Source: Pelagibacterium nitratireducens
GTDB lineage: Bacteria > Pseudomonadota > Alphaproteobacteria > Rhizobiales > Devosiaceae
Length of the DNA: 64,000 bases
Assembly (NCBI RefSeq): GCF_037044555.1
Contig: NZ_CP146275.1
Span: 3,390,501-3,454,500 of the forward strand
Reading direction: 5' to 3'
The first letter of the stretch is position 1. Each line of letters starts with the position of its first letter. Below the pieces are notes generated by a model, which was not told the DNA's origin, made no database searches, and was given only the letters and a program-made list of their open reading frames with translations. Shown here in pieces: positions 10,646 to 19,334 of this stretch. Position numbers and translations under genes: made by a program.

Positions 10646-10950
10646 TGGCTGGCACTGCGCCTGGTACGCATGGGACCGCTCCTCATCCGGCCCAACGCCG
10701 GCACCCTCTGTGCGGCTATAATACCAATAATAGACCATTGGCCAAGCTGGCAGAACGGAAATTTCGTAAAAAGTCGTGAAAGGCCCGGATGGCACGCCTG
10801 TTGGTCAACTCCGGAGGAGCGCTCGAGACAATTTCGTAACACCCCACTGGACAAGTGGTATTTTTTTGGCATTATCGAGGGAACAGGAGGATTGTGCATG
10901 CCACGAAGGGGCGACATGCTGATCGAACGACACGCGCACAGGGCCATGCC
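10646..10950. promoter_or_regulatory. Divergent promoter region gntR / murQ with candidate operators
   Basis: Gene-free apart from a short leader frame near murQ. Candidate GntR sites are two direct repeats of TGGT-TATTA type on the minus strand around 10717-10737, which overlap a possible gntR promoter (TTGGCC, 16 bases, TATTAT), and an inverted repeat CCACT-GGACA-AGTGG at 10844-10858. None matches the DasR/NagR consensus closely enough to be certain. Confidence 0.45.
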
Positions 10951-10954
10951 GTGA
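10898..10954 (+). CDS. Short leader open frame (18 codons) overlapping the murQ start
   Basis: ATG at 10898 follows a strong AGGAGG ribosome site by 8 bases and runs 18 codons to a TGA at 10952-10954 that overlaps the GTG start of murQ (GTGA). MurQ itself has no ribosome site as good. The frame may be a leader peptide that couples ribosomes into murQ. It shows no recognisable product and may not be made as a stable peptide. Confidence 0.4.
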   Translation: MPRRGDMLIERHAHRAMP

Positions 10955-11853
10955 GCGCTCTCGTTGCCACCGAACACGCCGATCCGCGCTTTTCCGGGCT
11001 CGATAGCTGGGACGATGCCGCCATTCTTTCGGCCCTGCTCGACGGCCAGAAGCGCGGTCTCGATGCCGTAAGCGCTGCCATTCCGGACATTGCCAAAGCG
11101 GCCGAGCTGGGTGTTGCCGCGTTGCAGGCGGGTGGGCGGCTGATCTATGTCGGGGCCGGCAGCCCGGGGCTGATCGCACTCGGCGACGCGCTGGAAATTC
11201 CCCAGACCTACGGCATTGCACGCGACCGCATCGAAATCGTCATGGCGGGCGGGCTGGCGATGACCCAGGAACTGCTTGGCGGGCCGGAAGACGATGCCGA
11301 CCAGGGCGCGGCCGATGTTGGCGCGCTTGGCATCGGGGCCAACGATTGCGCGATCTGTATTTCGGCGAGCGGGACGACCCGTTATACCGTCGCCGCATTG
11401 CGGGCGGCCAAAACCGCCGGTGCGGGAACTGTCGGGATCGCGGGAAATGGCGGCGCGCCGCTGCTGGCCGATGCGGATGTGGCGATCCTTCTGGCGAGCG
11501 GGGCGGAGGTGATTTCGGGCTCGACCCGGATGGCGGCGGGCACCGCGCAAAAGGCGGCGCTCAACATGCTCTCGACCCTGATCGGGGTGCGGATGGGGCA
11601 TGTGCACGACAATTTCATGGTCAACGTCACAGCCGACAACGACAAGCTGGTGCTCAGAGCCACCGGCATCGTGGCGCGCATCGCGGGGGTTGGACCCGAT
11701 GTGGCGGCAAAGGCCATGCAAACGGCTCACAACGAAGTCAAGCCCGCCATCCTTCTGGCGGCGGGCGCAAAAGATCTGTCCGAGGCGCAGCAATTGCTTG
11801 CGCAATCGGGCGGTGTCGTACGCAAGGCACTGGCCGTTTTGGGCCGCCCATAA
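10951..11853 (+). CDS. murQ: N-acetylmuramic acid 6-phosphate etherase
   Basis: 300 residues from GTG 10951, the usual MurQ length. It cleaves the D-lactyl ether of MurNAc-6-phosphate to give GlcNAc-6-phosphate, so peptidoglycan sugar enters the NagA route encoded opposite. The SIS domain has GGRLIYVGAGSPG, an acidic residue in LEIPQTYGI matching the MurQ catalytic glutamate, and SASGTTRYTVAAL. GSPG replaces the common GTSG of the phosphate loop, a slight departure. It is first of a plus-strand operon running into an ABC importer. No anhydro-MurNAc kinase is visible. Confidence 0.9.
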   Translation: MSALVATEHADPRFSGLDSWDDAAILSALLDGQKRGLDAVSAAIPDIAKAAELGVAALQAGGRLIYVGAGSPGLIALGDALEIPQTYGIARDRIEIVMAGGLAMTQELLGGPEDDADQGAADVGALGIGANDCAICISASGTTRYTVAALRAAKTAGAGTVGIAGNGGAPLLADADVAILLASGAEVISGSTRMAAGTAQKAALNMLSTLIGVRMGHVHDNFMVNVTADNDKLVLRATGIVARIAGVGPDVAAKAMQTAHNEVKPAILLAAGAKDLSEAQQLLAQSGGVVRKALAVLGRP

Positions 11854-11875
11854 AGCCTTGCCCGACGAGGGAACG

Positions 11876-11900
11876 CCCGCCCGGAGCCTTTCCGGACGGG
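11876..11900. other. Stem-loop between murQ and the sugar-binding protein
   Basis: CCCGCCCGGA (11876-11885) and TCCGGACGGG (11891-11900) form a 10-bp stem with one mismatch and a 5-base loop. There is no T-run, so it is more likely an mRNA-processing or stability element in front of the highly expressed binding-protein cistron than a terminator. Confidence 0.5.
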
Positions 11901-11923
11901 TTCAACAAAGAAGAGGAACCATC

Positions 11924-13192
11924 ATGATCTCGAAATCGAGACTGCTATGCACAAGCGCGGGTTTAGCCCTCGCCCTGACCGCAACACCGTTGCTGGCCCA
12001 GGACGTGACGCTGACCATCGAAAGCTGGCGCAATGACGATCTGACCATCTGGCAGAACACGCTGATCCCGGCCTTTGAAGCAGCCAATCCGGGCATCACT
12101 CTCAATTTCGCTCCCACGGCGCCAACCGAATACAACGCGGCGCTCAACGCCAAGCTCGATGCGGGCTCGGCGGGCGATCTGATCACCTGCCGTCCGTTCG
12201 ATGCTTCGCTGGCGCTGTTCGAGGCGGGTTATCTCGCTCCGCTCGACGATCTGGAAGGCATTTCGAACTTTTCCGATGTCGCCAAATCGGCCTGGAACAC
12301 GGACGATGGCTCGACCCCGTTCTGCGTGCCCATGGCCTCGGTGATCCACGGCTTTATCTACAATGCCGACGCCTTTGCCGAACTGGGGCTCGAAGAACCC
12401 ACGACCGAAGAAGAGTTCTTTGCGGTGCTCGACGCCATCCAGGCCGACGGAACCTATATTCCGCTGGCCATCGGCGCGGTGGATCAGTGGGAATCGGCCT
12501 CGATGGGCTACCACAATATCGGCCCGGCCTATTGGGCGGGTGAAGAAGGCCGTCTGGCGCTGATTTCGGGCGAAGCCAAATTCACCGACGAAGAATGGAC
12601 CGAGCCGCTGCGCGTTCTGGGTCGCTGGGGCGAATATGCCGGTGACGGCTATCTGGCCCAGACCTATCCCGACAGCCAGAACCTTTTCACGCTCGGCCGT
12701 GCCGCGATCTTCCCGGCCGGTTCGTGGGAAATCGCGCTGTTTGAAGAACAGGCCGATTTCGAACTGGGCGCCTTCCCGCCCCCGGTGCCGGCTGAAGGCG
12801 ACACCTGCTATATCTCCGATCACAACGATATCGGGATCGGCATGAACGCTTCGACCGAACACCCCGAAGCAGCCCGCACCTTCCTCAACTGGGTGGCGTC
12901 GGCCGAATTTGCCAGCCTTTACGCCAATGCGCTTCCCGGGTTCTTCGGGCTGTCGGACGAGCCTGTGACCATCGAGAACGAGTTGGCCAACGAGTTCGTC
13001 TCCTGGCGCGAGGAATGTGAATCGACGATCCGCCCGACCTACGCGATCCTGTCGCGCGGCACGCCGAACCTGGAAAACGACAACTGGCTGCATGCATCGA
13101 ACGTTCTGGCCGGCACCGAAACGCCGGAAGAAGCGGCGGCTGCGATCCAGTCGGGGCTCGAGAGCTGGTACACGCCGGGCATGTTCGACTAG
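11924..13192 (+). CDS. Extracellular sugar-binding protein, family 1 (ABC importer)
   Basis: 422 residues from ATG 11924, preceded by AAGAGGA. A signal peptide (MISKSRLLCTSAGLALALTA..., cleavage after LLA) leads into a mature domain that begins DVTLTIESWRNDD, the usual first strand of family-1 binding proteins. The two-lobed MalE-like fold is suggested by length and by the GRAAIFPAGSWEIALFE hinge segment. Its neighbours (MurQ upstream, NagA opposite) point to an amino sugar or muropeptide sugar as ligand, but this is inference. Confidence 0.9.
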   Translation: MISKSRLLCTSAGLALALTATPLLAQDVTLTIESWRNDDLTIWQNTLIPAFEAANPGITLNFAPTAPTEYNAALNAKLDAGSAGDLITCRPFDASLALFEAGYLAPLDDLEGISNFSDVAKSAWNTDDGSTPFCVPMASVIHGFIYNADAFAELGLEEPTTEEEFFAVLDAIQADGTYIPLAIGAVDQWESASMGYHNIGPAYWAGEEGRLALISGEAKFTDEEWTEPLRVLGRWGEYAGDGYLAQTYPDSQNLFTLGRAAIFPAGSWEIALFEEQADFELGAFPPPVPAEGDTCYISDHNDIGIGMNASTEHPEAARTFLNWVASAEFASLYANALPGFFGLSDEPVTIENELANEFVSWREECESTIRPTYAILSRGTPNLENDNWLHASNVLAGTETPEEAAAAIQSGLESWYTPGMFD

Positions 13193-13218
13193 TCGAACCG
13201 CACCATCGATTGCAAACC

Positions 13219-13246
13219 GGATCGGGCGGCGCGCGTCGCCCGATCC
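13219..13246. other. Intercistronic hairpin after the sugar-binding protein gene
   Basis: Perfect 10-bp inverted repeat GGATCGGGCG (13219-13228) / CGCCCGATCC (13237-13246), loop of 8, starting 26 bases after the stop. No T-run follows. It probably protects the binding-protein mRNA 3' end, as hairpins between binding-protein and permease genes often do. Confidence 0.6.
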
Positions 13247-13272
13247 CTTGAATTTCCGAAGGGAAAATCATC

Positions 13273-14208
13273 ATGGCGGTGGACCAGGACACCCTACCCA
13301 AACCGGCGCGGCGCTGGCATATCGCCGTGTTTCTGGCGCCGGCGGTGCTTGTCTATACCGCCATCATGATTATCCCGCTGTTTTCGACGCTGTTCCAGTC
13401 GCTGTTCAACACCGTGGATGGCGAACGGGCCTTTGTGGGTCTGGGCAATTTCATAACGTTGTTTGGCGACCCGCGCTGGGCCTCCAGCTTCTGGAATGCG
13501 CTTGCCAACAATTTCTGGTTTTTTGTCATCCACATGGTGGTCCAGAACCCTATCGGGGTGTTGCTGGCGGCGATCCTGTCCAATCCCAATCTGCGGCTGC
13601 GGGGCTTTTACCGCACGGCGATCTTTATCCCCACCATCCTGTCCTTCGTGATCGTGGGGTTTGTCTGGAAGCTGATCCTGTCGCCGCTGTGGGGGATCGC
13701 GCCCAACATGCTCGACGCCATCGGGCTGCGGAGCCTGTTTTCGCCCTGGCTGGGCCAGGAAGGCGCGGCGCTGACCACGCTGGCGCTGGTCTCGGTCTGG
13801 CAGTTCGTGGGCATTCCCATGATGCTGATCTATGCGGCGCTGCTTTCGATTCCCGACGAGGTGATCGAGGCGGCCGAAATCGACGGGGTGACGGGGGCCA
13901 AGCAGTTCTTCAAGATCCAGTTGCCGCTGATCCTGCCGACCATCGGGATCATTTCGATTTTGACCTTCGTGGGCAATTTCAACGCCTTCGATCTGATCTA
14001 TGTCAGCCAGGGGGCGCAGGCGGGGCCGAACGGGTCGACCGACATTTTAGGCACCCTGCTCTATCGCACCTTCTTTGGCTTCCAGCTCCAGCAGGGCGAC
14101 CCCAATATGGGCTCGGCGATCGCGACAATGATGTTTTTGATCATTCTCGTGGGGGTTTCGATCTATCTGTTCGGCATCCAGACGCGGCTTAGGAGGTACC
14201 AGTTCTGA
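13273..14208 (+). CDS. Sugar ABC transporter permease (MalF/UgpA type)
   Basis: 311 residues with six predicted membrane helices. The ATPase-contact loop is EVIEAAEIDGVTGAKQFFKI, the classical EAA motif of carbohydrate permeases, and IQLPLILPTI follows it. The ATG is 12 bases after AAGGG. Its last base is the first base of the next gene's ATG, so the two permeases are made together and form the heterodimeric channel for the binding protein upstream. Confidence 0.93.
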   Translation: MAVDQDTLPKPARRWHIAVFLAPAVLVYTAIMIIPLFSTLFQSLFNTVDGERAFVGLGNFITLFGDPRWASSFWNALANNFWFFVIHMVVQNPIGVLLAAILSNPNLRLRGFYRTAIFIPTILSFVIVGFVWKLILSPLWGIAPNMLDAIGLRSLFSPWLGQEGAALTTLALVSVWQFVGIPMMLIYAALLSIPDEVIEAAEIDGVTGAKQFFKIQLPLILPTIGIISILTFVGNFNAFDLIYVSQGAQAGPNGSTDILGTLLYRTFFGFQLQQGDPNMGSAIATMMFLIILVGVSIYLFGIQTRLRRYQF

Positions 14209-15047
14209 TGAATACGGCCCGTGCCTCCCTGCCCCGCGCCCTTGCCGCCCATGCGGTGCTGATCGGATATACGCTGATTGCGCTGTTTCCGGTGTTCGTT
14301 GTGGTCATCAACGCCTTCAAGGACCGGCGGGCGATCTTTTCCGATCCGCTGGCCCTGCCCAACCCGGAGAGCTTTTCCCTGATCGGGTTCGAAACGGTGA
14401 CGAACCAGGGCGATTTCCTGCTCTATTTCCAGAACTCGCTGATCGTGACGGTGGCGTCGCTGTTCTGTGTGTTGCTGTTTGGCGCCATGGCGGCGTTTGC
14501 GCTCTCGGAATACCGGTTCAGGGGCAATCCGCTGATGGCGCTCTATCTGGCGTTGGGCATCATGATCCCAATCCGGCTGGGGACGGTGGCGATCCTGCAG
14601 ATCATGGTGGCGACCGGGCTGGTCAATACCCATACCGCGCTGATCCTGGTTTACACGGCGCAAGGGCTGCCGCTGGCGATCTTCATCCTTTCGGAATTCA
14701 TGCGCACGGTTTCCGCCGATCTCAAAAATGCCGGGCGGGTGGACGGGCTATCGGAATACCGGATCTTTTTCACGCTGGTTTTGCCACTGGTGCGGCCGGC
14801 GATGGCGACGGTGGCGGTGTTCACGATGATCCCGATCTGGAACGATCTGTGGTTTCCGCTGATCCTGGCACCGGCCGAGGCGACAAAGACCGTGACGCTG
14901 GGGGCGCAGGTGTTCATCGGGCAGTTCGTGACCAATTGGAACGCGGTGCTGGCGGCGCTGACCCTGGCCATCATCCCGGTTCTGGTCCTCTATCTTATCT
15001 TTTCGCGGCAATTGATCCGCGGCATCACTTCGGGAGCCGTCAAATGA
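14208..15047 (+). CDS. Sugar ABC transporter permease (MalG/UgpE type)
   Basis: 279 residues, six helices, with the EAA-type loop DLKNAGRVDGLSEYRIFFTL, in which the usual EAA is reduced to KNA, and the typical C-terminal RQLIRGITSGAVK. It partners the MalF-type permease. The start overlaps the preceding stop by one base, and its stop overlaps the start of the oxidoreductase gene (ATGA), so the operon continues without a break. Confidence 0.93.
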   Translation: MNTARASLPRALAAHAVLIGYTLIALFPVFVVVINAFKDRRAIFSDPLALPNPESFSLIGFETVTNQGDFLLYFQNSLIVTVASLFCVLLFGAMAAFALSEYRFRGNPLMALYLALGIMIPIRLGTVAILQIMVATGLVNTHTALILVYTAQGLPLAIFILSEFMRTVSADLKNAGRVDGLSEYRIFFTLVLPLVRPAMATVAVFTMIPIWNDLWFPLILAPAEATKTVTLGAQVFIGQFVTNWNAVLAALTLAIIPVLVLYLIFSRQLIRGITSGAVK

Positions 15048-16099
15048 GCCAACCCATTAAAGTGCTCGTTGCCGGGCTGGGCAATATGGGACGGGCGCAT
15101 GCCATGGCCTATCACAACCACCCCGGATACGAGATTGTCGGGGTCGTGACGCGCAGTAAAGACTCCGTGCCGGAGGGGCTGACCGATTATCCGCACTGGA
15201 GCGATTTTTACGACGCGCTGGAGGCGACGAAGCCCGATCTTGCCTCGATCAACACCTATTCGGACAGCCATGCCGACTATGCCGTGGCCGCTATGGAAGC
15301 GGGCGCGCATGTGTTTATCGAAAAGCCGCTGGCAACCAGTGTGGCCGATGCGGAACGGGTGGTGGAAACGGCGACGCGGCTGGGGAAAAAGCTGGTGGTT
15401 GGATACATTCTGCGCCACCACCCTTCCTGGGTGCGGTTGATCGCCGAAGCGCGGGCATTGGGCGGGCCGTTTGTGTTTCGCATGAACCTCAACCAGCAAT
15501 CGGCGGGGCGGTTCTGGCGCACGCACAAGACGCTGATGGAGACCACGTCTCCGATCGTCGATTGCGGGGTGCATTATGTGGATGTGATGTGCCAGATCAC
15601 CGACGCCAAACCCGTTCAGGTGCGCGGCATGGGGGTGCGGCTGACCGACGAGATTGCGCCCGAGATGTATAATTACGGACATCTGCAGGTGATGTTCGAT
15701 GACGGGTCGGTGGGCTGGTACGAGGCGGCATGGGGGCCGATGATTTCGGAAACCGCGTTTTTCGTCAAAGACATCTTAACGCCGAAAGGCTCGGTGTCGA
15801 TCGTCATGGACGAGGGCGCGAAATCGTCCGATCATGAGACCCACACCAAGACCGATCGCATCCGCATTCATCGGGCCGATCTCGGCGGCGATGGGGAATT
15901 CATCCATGAAGACGAGATGTTGTCGATGGAGGGAGAGCCGGGGCACGACGCCCTGTGCGCGCGGGAACAGGATTATGTCTATCGGGCGATTGTCGAGGAT
16001 GTCGATCTGGGCCGGCACATGAGCGATGCGGTCCAATCGCTGCGCATCTGCCTTGCCGCCGATGAATCGATTAGGACCGGCAAGCCGGTGGATTTGTGA
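15044..16099 (+). CDS. Gfo/Idh/MocA-family oxidoreductase
   Basis: 351 residues from ATG 15044, coupled by an ATGA overlap to the permease gene. The N-terminal Rossmann fold has VLVAGLGNMGRAHAM (NAD(P) binding, about 6-20) and the conserved EKPLATS with the catalytic lysine near residue 100; the C-terminal half is the alpha/beta substrate domain. Family members oxidise or epimerise sugars and cyclitols. Here it presumably processes the imported amino sugar or a related sugar, but nothing in the sequence names the substrate. Confidence 0.9.
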   Translation: MSQPIKVLVAGLGNMGRAHAMAYHNHPGYEIVGVVTRSKDSVPEGLTDYPHWSDFYDALEATKPDLASINTYSDSHADYAVAAMEAGAHVFIEKPLATSVADAERVVETATRLGKKLVVGYILRHHPSWVRLIAEARALGGPFVFRMNLNQQSAGRFWRTHKTLMETTSPIVDCGVHYVDVMCQITDAKPVQVRGMGVRLTDEIAPEMYNYGHLQVMFDDGSVGWYEAAWGPMISETAFFVKDILTPKGSVSIVMDEGAKSSDHETHTKTDRIRIHRADLGGDGEFIHEDEMLSMEGEPGHDALCAREQDYVYRAIVEDVDLGRHMSDAVQSLRICLAADESIRTGKPVDL

Positions 16100-16113
16100 A
16101 ACGAGGATCAATA

Positions 16114-17124
16114 ATGACCGCTCTCGAACTTTCCGGCATCAAGAAGACCTTCGGGTCCACCGACGTTCTGCACGGGATCGACCTTTCGGTCGATGAGGGC
16201 GAGTTCGTTATTTTCGTGGGGCCGTCGGGTTGCGGGAAATCGACGCTTTTGCGGATCATTGCCGGGCTGGAAGATGCGAGCGCGGGGACGGTCAAGATCG
16301 ATGGCAACATGGTCAACGCCACCCCGCCCGCCAAACGGGGCATCGCCATGGTGTTCCAGTCCTATGCGCTCTATCCGCACCTGACGGTGAAGGGAAACAT
16401 GAGCCTGGCGATGAAACAGGAGGGCGCGGCGAAATCGGAAATCGAGGATCGGGTGGGTGTGGCGAGCAAGATGCTGGGGCTCGATCCGCTGCTTGAGCGG
16501 CGGCCGGCCGAATTGTCGGGCGGGCAGCGCCAGCGGGTGGCGATCGGGCGGGCCGTGGTGCGCAAGCCCAAGCTGTTCTTGTTCGACGAGCCTTTGTCCA
16601 ATCTCGACGCGGCGCTGCGGGTCAACACAAGGCTCGAAATCGCGCGGCTCCATCGCGAGCTTTCGGCCACCATGGTCTATGTGACGCACGATCAGGTGGA
16701 GGCCATGACGCTGGCCGACAGGATCGTCGTGATGAATGCGGGGCGGATCGAGCAGATCGGGACGCCCATGGAGCTCTATAACAACCCGGCCAATCTGTTC
16801 GTTGCCGGGTTTATCGGCTCGCCGCAGATGAATTTCATCGACGCGGGCGCGCTGGGGGAAACTTCGGCCAAGACCATCGGCATCCGGCCCGAGCATATGA
16901 GCGTTTCACAGACATCGGGCGATCTGGGCTGCGAGGTGGTCCATATCGAACAGCTCGGCGCCGACACCAATCTTTATCTGCGCAACGAGAAGGCGGGACT
17001 TTTGACGGCGCGGCTGTTCGGCGAGCATTATTTTGCGCCGGACTCGAAGGTGTTCGTGACGTTCGAGAAAGCCAAGCGGCATCTGTTCGATGAGGCGGGC
17101 AAGGCGGTTCGGGCCGGGGTTTGA
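16114..17124 (+). CDS. Sugar ABC transporter ATPase (MalK/UgpC type)
   Basis: 336 residues from ATG 16114, preceded by GAGG. It has Walker [10 protein letters not shown] (about 37-45), Q-loop, signature [14 protein letters not shown], Walker [14 protein letters not shown], and a C-terminal OB/TOBE domain from about 240 as in MalK and UgpC. It completes the importer with the binding protein and permeases upstream. In UgpC-type families one ATPase may serve several importers; this window has three such ATPases, so sharing is possible. Confidence 0.94.
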   Translation: MTALELSGIKKTFGSTDVLHGIDLSVDEGEFVIFVGPSGCGKSTLLRIIAGLEDASAGTVKIDGNMVNATPPAKRGIAMVFQSYALYPHLTVKGNMSLAMKQEGAAKSEIEDRVGVASKMLGLDPLLERRPAELSGGQRQRVAIGRAVVRKPKLFLFDEPLSNLDAALRVNTRLEIARLHRELSATMVYVTHDQVEAMTLADRIVVMNAGRIEQIGTPMELYNNPANLFVAGFIGSPQMNFIDAGALGETSAKTIGIRPEHMSVSQTSGDLGCEVVHIEQLGADTNLYLRNEKAGLLTARLFGEHYFAPDSKVFVTFEKAKRHLFDEAGKAVRAGV

Positions 17125-17276
17125 GGTGAGGACTGTGCCAACACCATTTCCGTTGGGGGTGGGGCTGCGGTGCGGATCTCCGGGTCAAGCCCGAAGATGA
17201 CGAGGCGGCGAAGGGTAGAGCCCCATCGCCGCTCCTGTGCATGGCGTTCCGGCACCGCCCGGCGAAGCACCATCAC

Positions 17277-17316
17277 GCTGCCGGTTACTGGATCCCGGGT
17301 CTTCGCCCGGGATGAC
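17277..17316. repeat. Dispersed hairpin repeat, copy 1
   Basis: 40-base element with an 8-bp perfect stem ATCCCGGG (17292-17299) / CCCGGGAT (17306-17313) around TCTTCG. It matches the copy at 18073-18112 in 39 of 40 bases. A degenerate relative lies near 17170-17200. This is the common alphaproteobacterial intergenic palindrome family. It follows the ABC operon and may also help end transcription. Confidence 0.85.
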
Positions 17317-17357
17317 CGTGGTGGGTGGATGAACATCTGGTTGCTGGCTGAAGCGCC

Positions 17358-17918
17358 TCAGAGGCCCTTTAGAAACTCGCGCGAGCGGTCGAGGCAGAGT
17401 TTGGCGGCGGCTTCGTTGTAATCGTCGCGGCTGGGGTCGAGGAAATAATGGCCGGCGCCGTCATAGCGGTGCATCTGGAGATCGGCCTCGCCTTTTTGTG
17501 CCACCCAATCGGCGAAATAGTCTTCGTCATCGAACGGATCGGGGCGCGCGATGTGCACCGAAACCGGCAGACCGGGCGTGGGCGGGTCCATCCAGTCCGT
17601 GATGCCTGCAAAGAGCAGGGCTCCGGCCATTTGCGGGCGATCGGCCCAGAATTCTCCGATCAACGACGCACCGAAGGAAACACCAGAGAGGACGGCTTCG
17701 GGCGGCGCTGCTTCGACCGCTGCCCGGGCGCGTTCCATTATGGCGTCGGTTCCCACTTCCTTGCGCAGGGCGAAGGCGGCATCGTAATTGTCGGCCGATT
17801 GTCCGTCGAACAGGTCCGGTAGCATGACCGTGTGGCCATCGGCCTCGAACACGGCGGCGATTTCGCCTTCGACGGGCCGCAGGCCGAGAATGGAATGAAA
17901 CAGAACGACATGGGCCAT
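17358..17918 (-). CDS. Dienelactone hydrolase family protein
   Basis: 186 residues with an alpha/beta-hydrolase fold: the N-terminal strand VVLFHSILGL, a nucleophile elbow SGVSFGAS (Ser81, where classical dienelactone hydrolases have Cys) and a C-terminal histidine in YDGAGHYFLDPS. Short members of this type are serine hydrolases of unknown physiological substrate. It stands alone between two copies of the hairpin repeat, transcribed on the minus strand. Confidence 0.85.
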   Translation of the reverse strand: MAHVVLFHSILGLRPVEGEIAAVFEADGHTVMLPDLFDGQSADNYDAAFALRKEVGTDAIMERARAAVEAAPPEAVLSGVSFGASLIGEFWADRPQMAGALLFAGITDWMDPPTPGLPVSVHIARPDPFDDEDYFADWVAQKGEADLQMHRYDGAGHYFLDPSRDDYNEAAAKLCLDRSREFLKGL

Positions 17919-18072
17919 TGTGCACCTCCTTTGGTGCGGGCAGCATGTCGTTCTTATTTTGTTCTGTCAAGGCAGGGATAGCCAAGTGGAAATCGGCAGG
18001 GGCTGGAGACGAGATCAAGTCCACTTTTGCTGGACGCGTTCCAGACCTTGGCCATGAGACAGAACTGCCGGC

Positions 18073-18112
18073 GCTGCCGGTTACTGGTTCCCGGGTCTTC
18101 GCCCGGGATGAC
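18073..18112. repeat. Dispersed hairpin repeat, copy 2
   Basis: Same 40-base element as at 17277-17316, differing at a single base next to the stem. It lies just downstream of the oxidoreductase gene that ends at 18130 on the minus strand. A related fragment, TTTTGCTGGAC followed by GCGTT, is at about 18026-18042. Confidence 0.85.
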
Positions 18113-18129
18113 GCAAGGAGCGGGACATT

Positions 18130-19110
18130 CTATTCGCCGACGCGAACCACCACGCTGCCGCGCTTGCGTTTGCTGTCGACGCGGGCGTGAGCCTGGGCAA
18201 TATCATCGAAACCGAAGGTCTGATCGATGACGACCCGGTATTCACCTTTTGCTGCCAGATCGGCGAGGAAGGCGACGTCCTCGGGGCGTTCGGCGGCCAT
18301 GCCGGCGATGGGGCGCTTGCCATCCTTTGGGCGGGCCAGCATGTCGCCGATGCCGCCGGCAATGGCAAGATAGCGCCCGCCGGGCTTGAGTGCTTTAAGG
18401 CAGCGTTGGAAATCGGTGGCACCGACGGTGTCGGCGATCACATCATAGGCCGACGAGACGGCGGAATAGTCGGTGGTCGCGTAATCGATGACGGTGTCGG
18501 CGCCAAGGCTTAAGGCCAGATCGGCGTTGGCGGCGCTGGCGACGGCGGTGACTTTGGCGCCGAAATGGTTTGCCAGTTGCACCATGGCCGAGCCGACAGC
18601 GCCGGACGCACCGATGACGAGGATATGTTCTCCCGGTTTTATGTCTGCCTTGCGGAGAAAATGGAGCGCCGTCGTGCCGCCGAAGCACAGGCCCGCGGCC
18701 TCATCGAACGAAAGGTTCTGCGGCTTTTTGACAATGGGTTTGCGTTCGGCAACAGCGACAAATTCGGCGTGACAACGAAGCCCGGTGCCGGGGAAGGCGA
18801 TGATTTCGTCGCCGATGGCGAAGCGGGAGACCTGGGGACCGACAGCGACAACGGTGCCGGCGATCTCGGTGCCGAAGATCGGCTGGCGCGGGCGGGTGAT
18901 GCCGATGGCGAGGCGCATGAGGGTTTTCATGCCCGCCGGCGCATCGAGGGCGCGCATGCGGGCGTCGCCGGAATTGACGGTGGTGGCGATTGTCTTGATG
19001 AGGATTTCATCATCACGCGGCATCGGCACGGGGCGGGTCTGGATTTCGACCATTTCGGGCCCGCCATAGGCGGTGACGATGGCGGCTTTCATTGTGGTGG
19101 GGATGGTCAT
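18130..19110 (-). CDS. Zinc-independent MDR-family NAD(P)H:quinone reductase-like oxidoreductase
   Basis: 326 residues from ATG 19110. The frame extends upstream, but 19110 gives the family start MKAAIVTAYGGPE after a few residues and overlaps the XRE gene stop (ATGA). The GroES-like domain lacks the zinc-ligand cysteines of alcohol dehydrogenases, and the Rossmann domain has VIGASGAVGSAMVQLA (about 153-168). Members reduce quinones or alkenals with NADPH. It is third in an operon with a membrane protein and an XRE regulator. Confidence 0.88.
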   Translation of the reverse strand: MTIPTTMKAAIVTAYGGPEMVEIQTRPVPMPRDDEILIKTIATTVNSGDARMRALDAPAGMKTLMRLAIGITRPRQPIFGTEIAGTVVAVGPQVSRFAIGDEIIAFPGTGLRCHAEFVAVAERKPIVKKPQNLSFDEAAGLCFGGTTALHFLRKADIKPGEHILVIGASGAVGSAMVQLANHFGAKVTAVASAANADLALSLGADTVIDYATTDYSAVSSAYDVIADTVGATDFQRCLKALKPGGRYLAIAGGIGDMLARPKDGKRPIAGMAAERPEDVAFLADLAAKGEYRVVIDQTFGFDDIAQAHARVDSKRKRGSVVVRVGE

Positions 19111-19334
19111 TTTCTGGGCTCCTCGGCCTTCCAGAAAAACACCTCGCCAATGGGCACGCCGAAGGTTTCGGCGATGCGGAAGGCCGCTTCGAGGGAGGGG
19201 GAATATTTGTTGTGTTCGATGGACGCCACGGTCTGGCGGGTCATGCCGATGCGGTCGGCCAGTTCCTGCTGGGTCATCTCGTTGTGCTCGAAACGCAGGC
19301 GGCGGATCTGGTTGGTGATCGGGGGGTGGGCCAT
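19107..19334 (-). CDS. Small XRE-family transcriptional regulator
   Basis: 75 residues, essentially one HTH_3 domain: MTQQELADRIGMTRQTVASI forms the helix-turn-helix (about 20-39) and a fifth helix ends in IGEVFFWKAEE. Its end overlaps the downstream oxidoreductase ATG by 4 bases, and its start abuts the membrane-protein stop. Minimal regulators of this kind often pair with a small membrane protein (DUF2178-like) whose function is not known. Confidence 0.88.
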   Translation of the reverse strand: MAHPPITNQIRRLRFEHNEMTQQELADRIGMTRQTVASIEHNKYSPSLEAAFRIAETFGVPIGEVFFWKAEEPRK

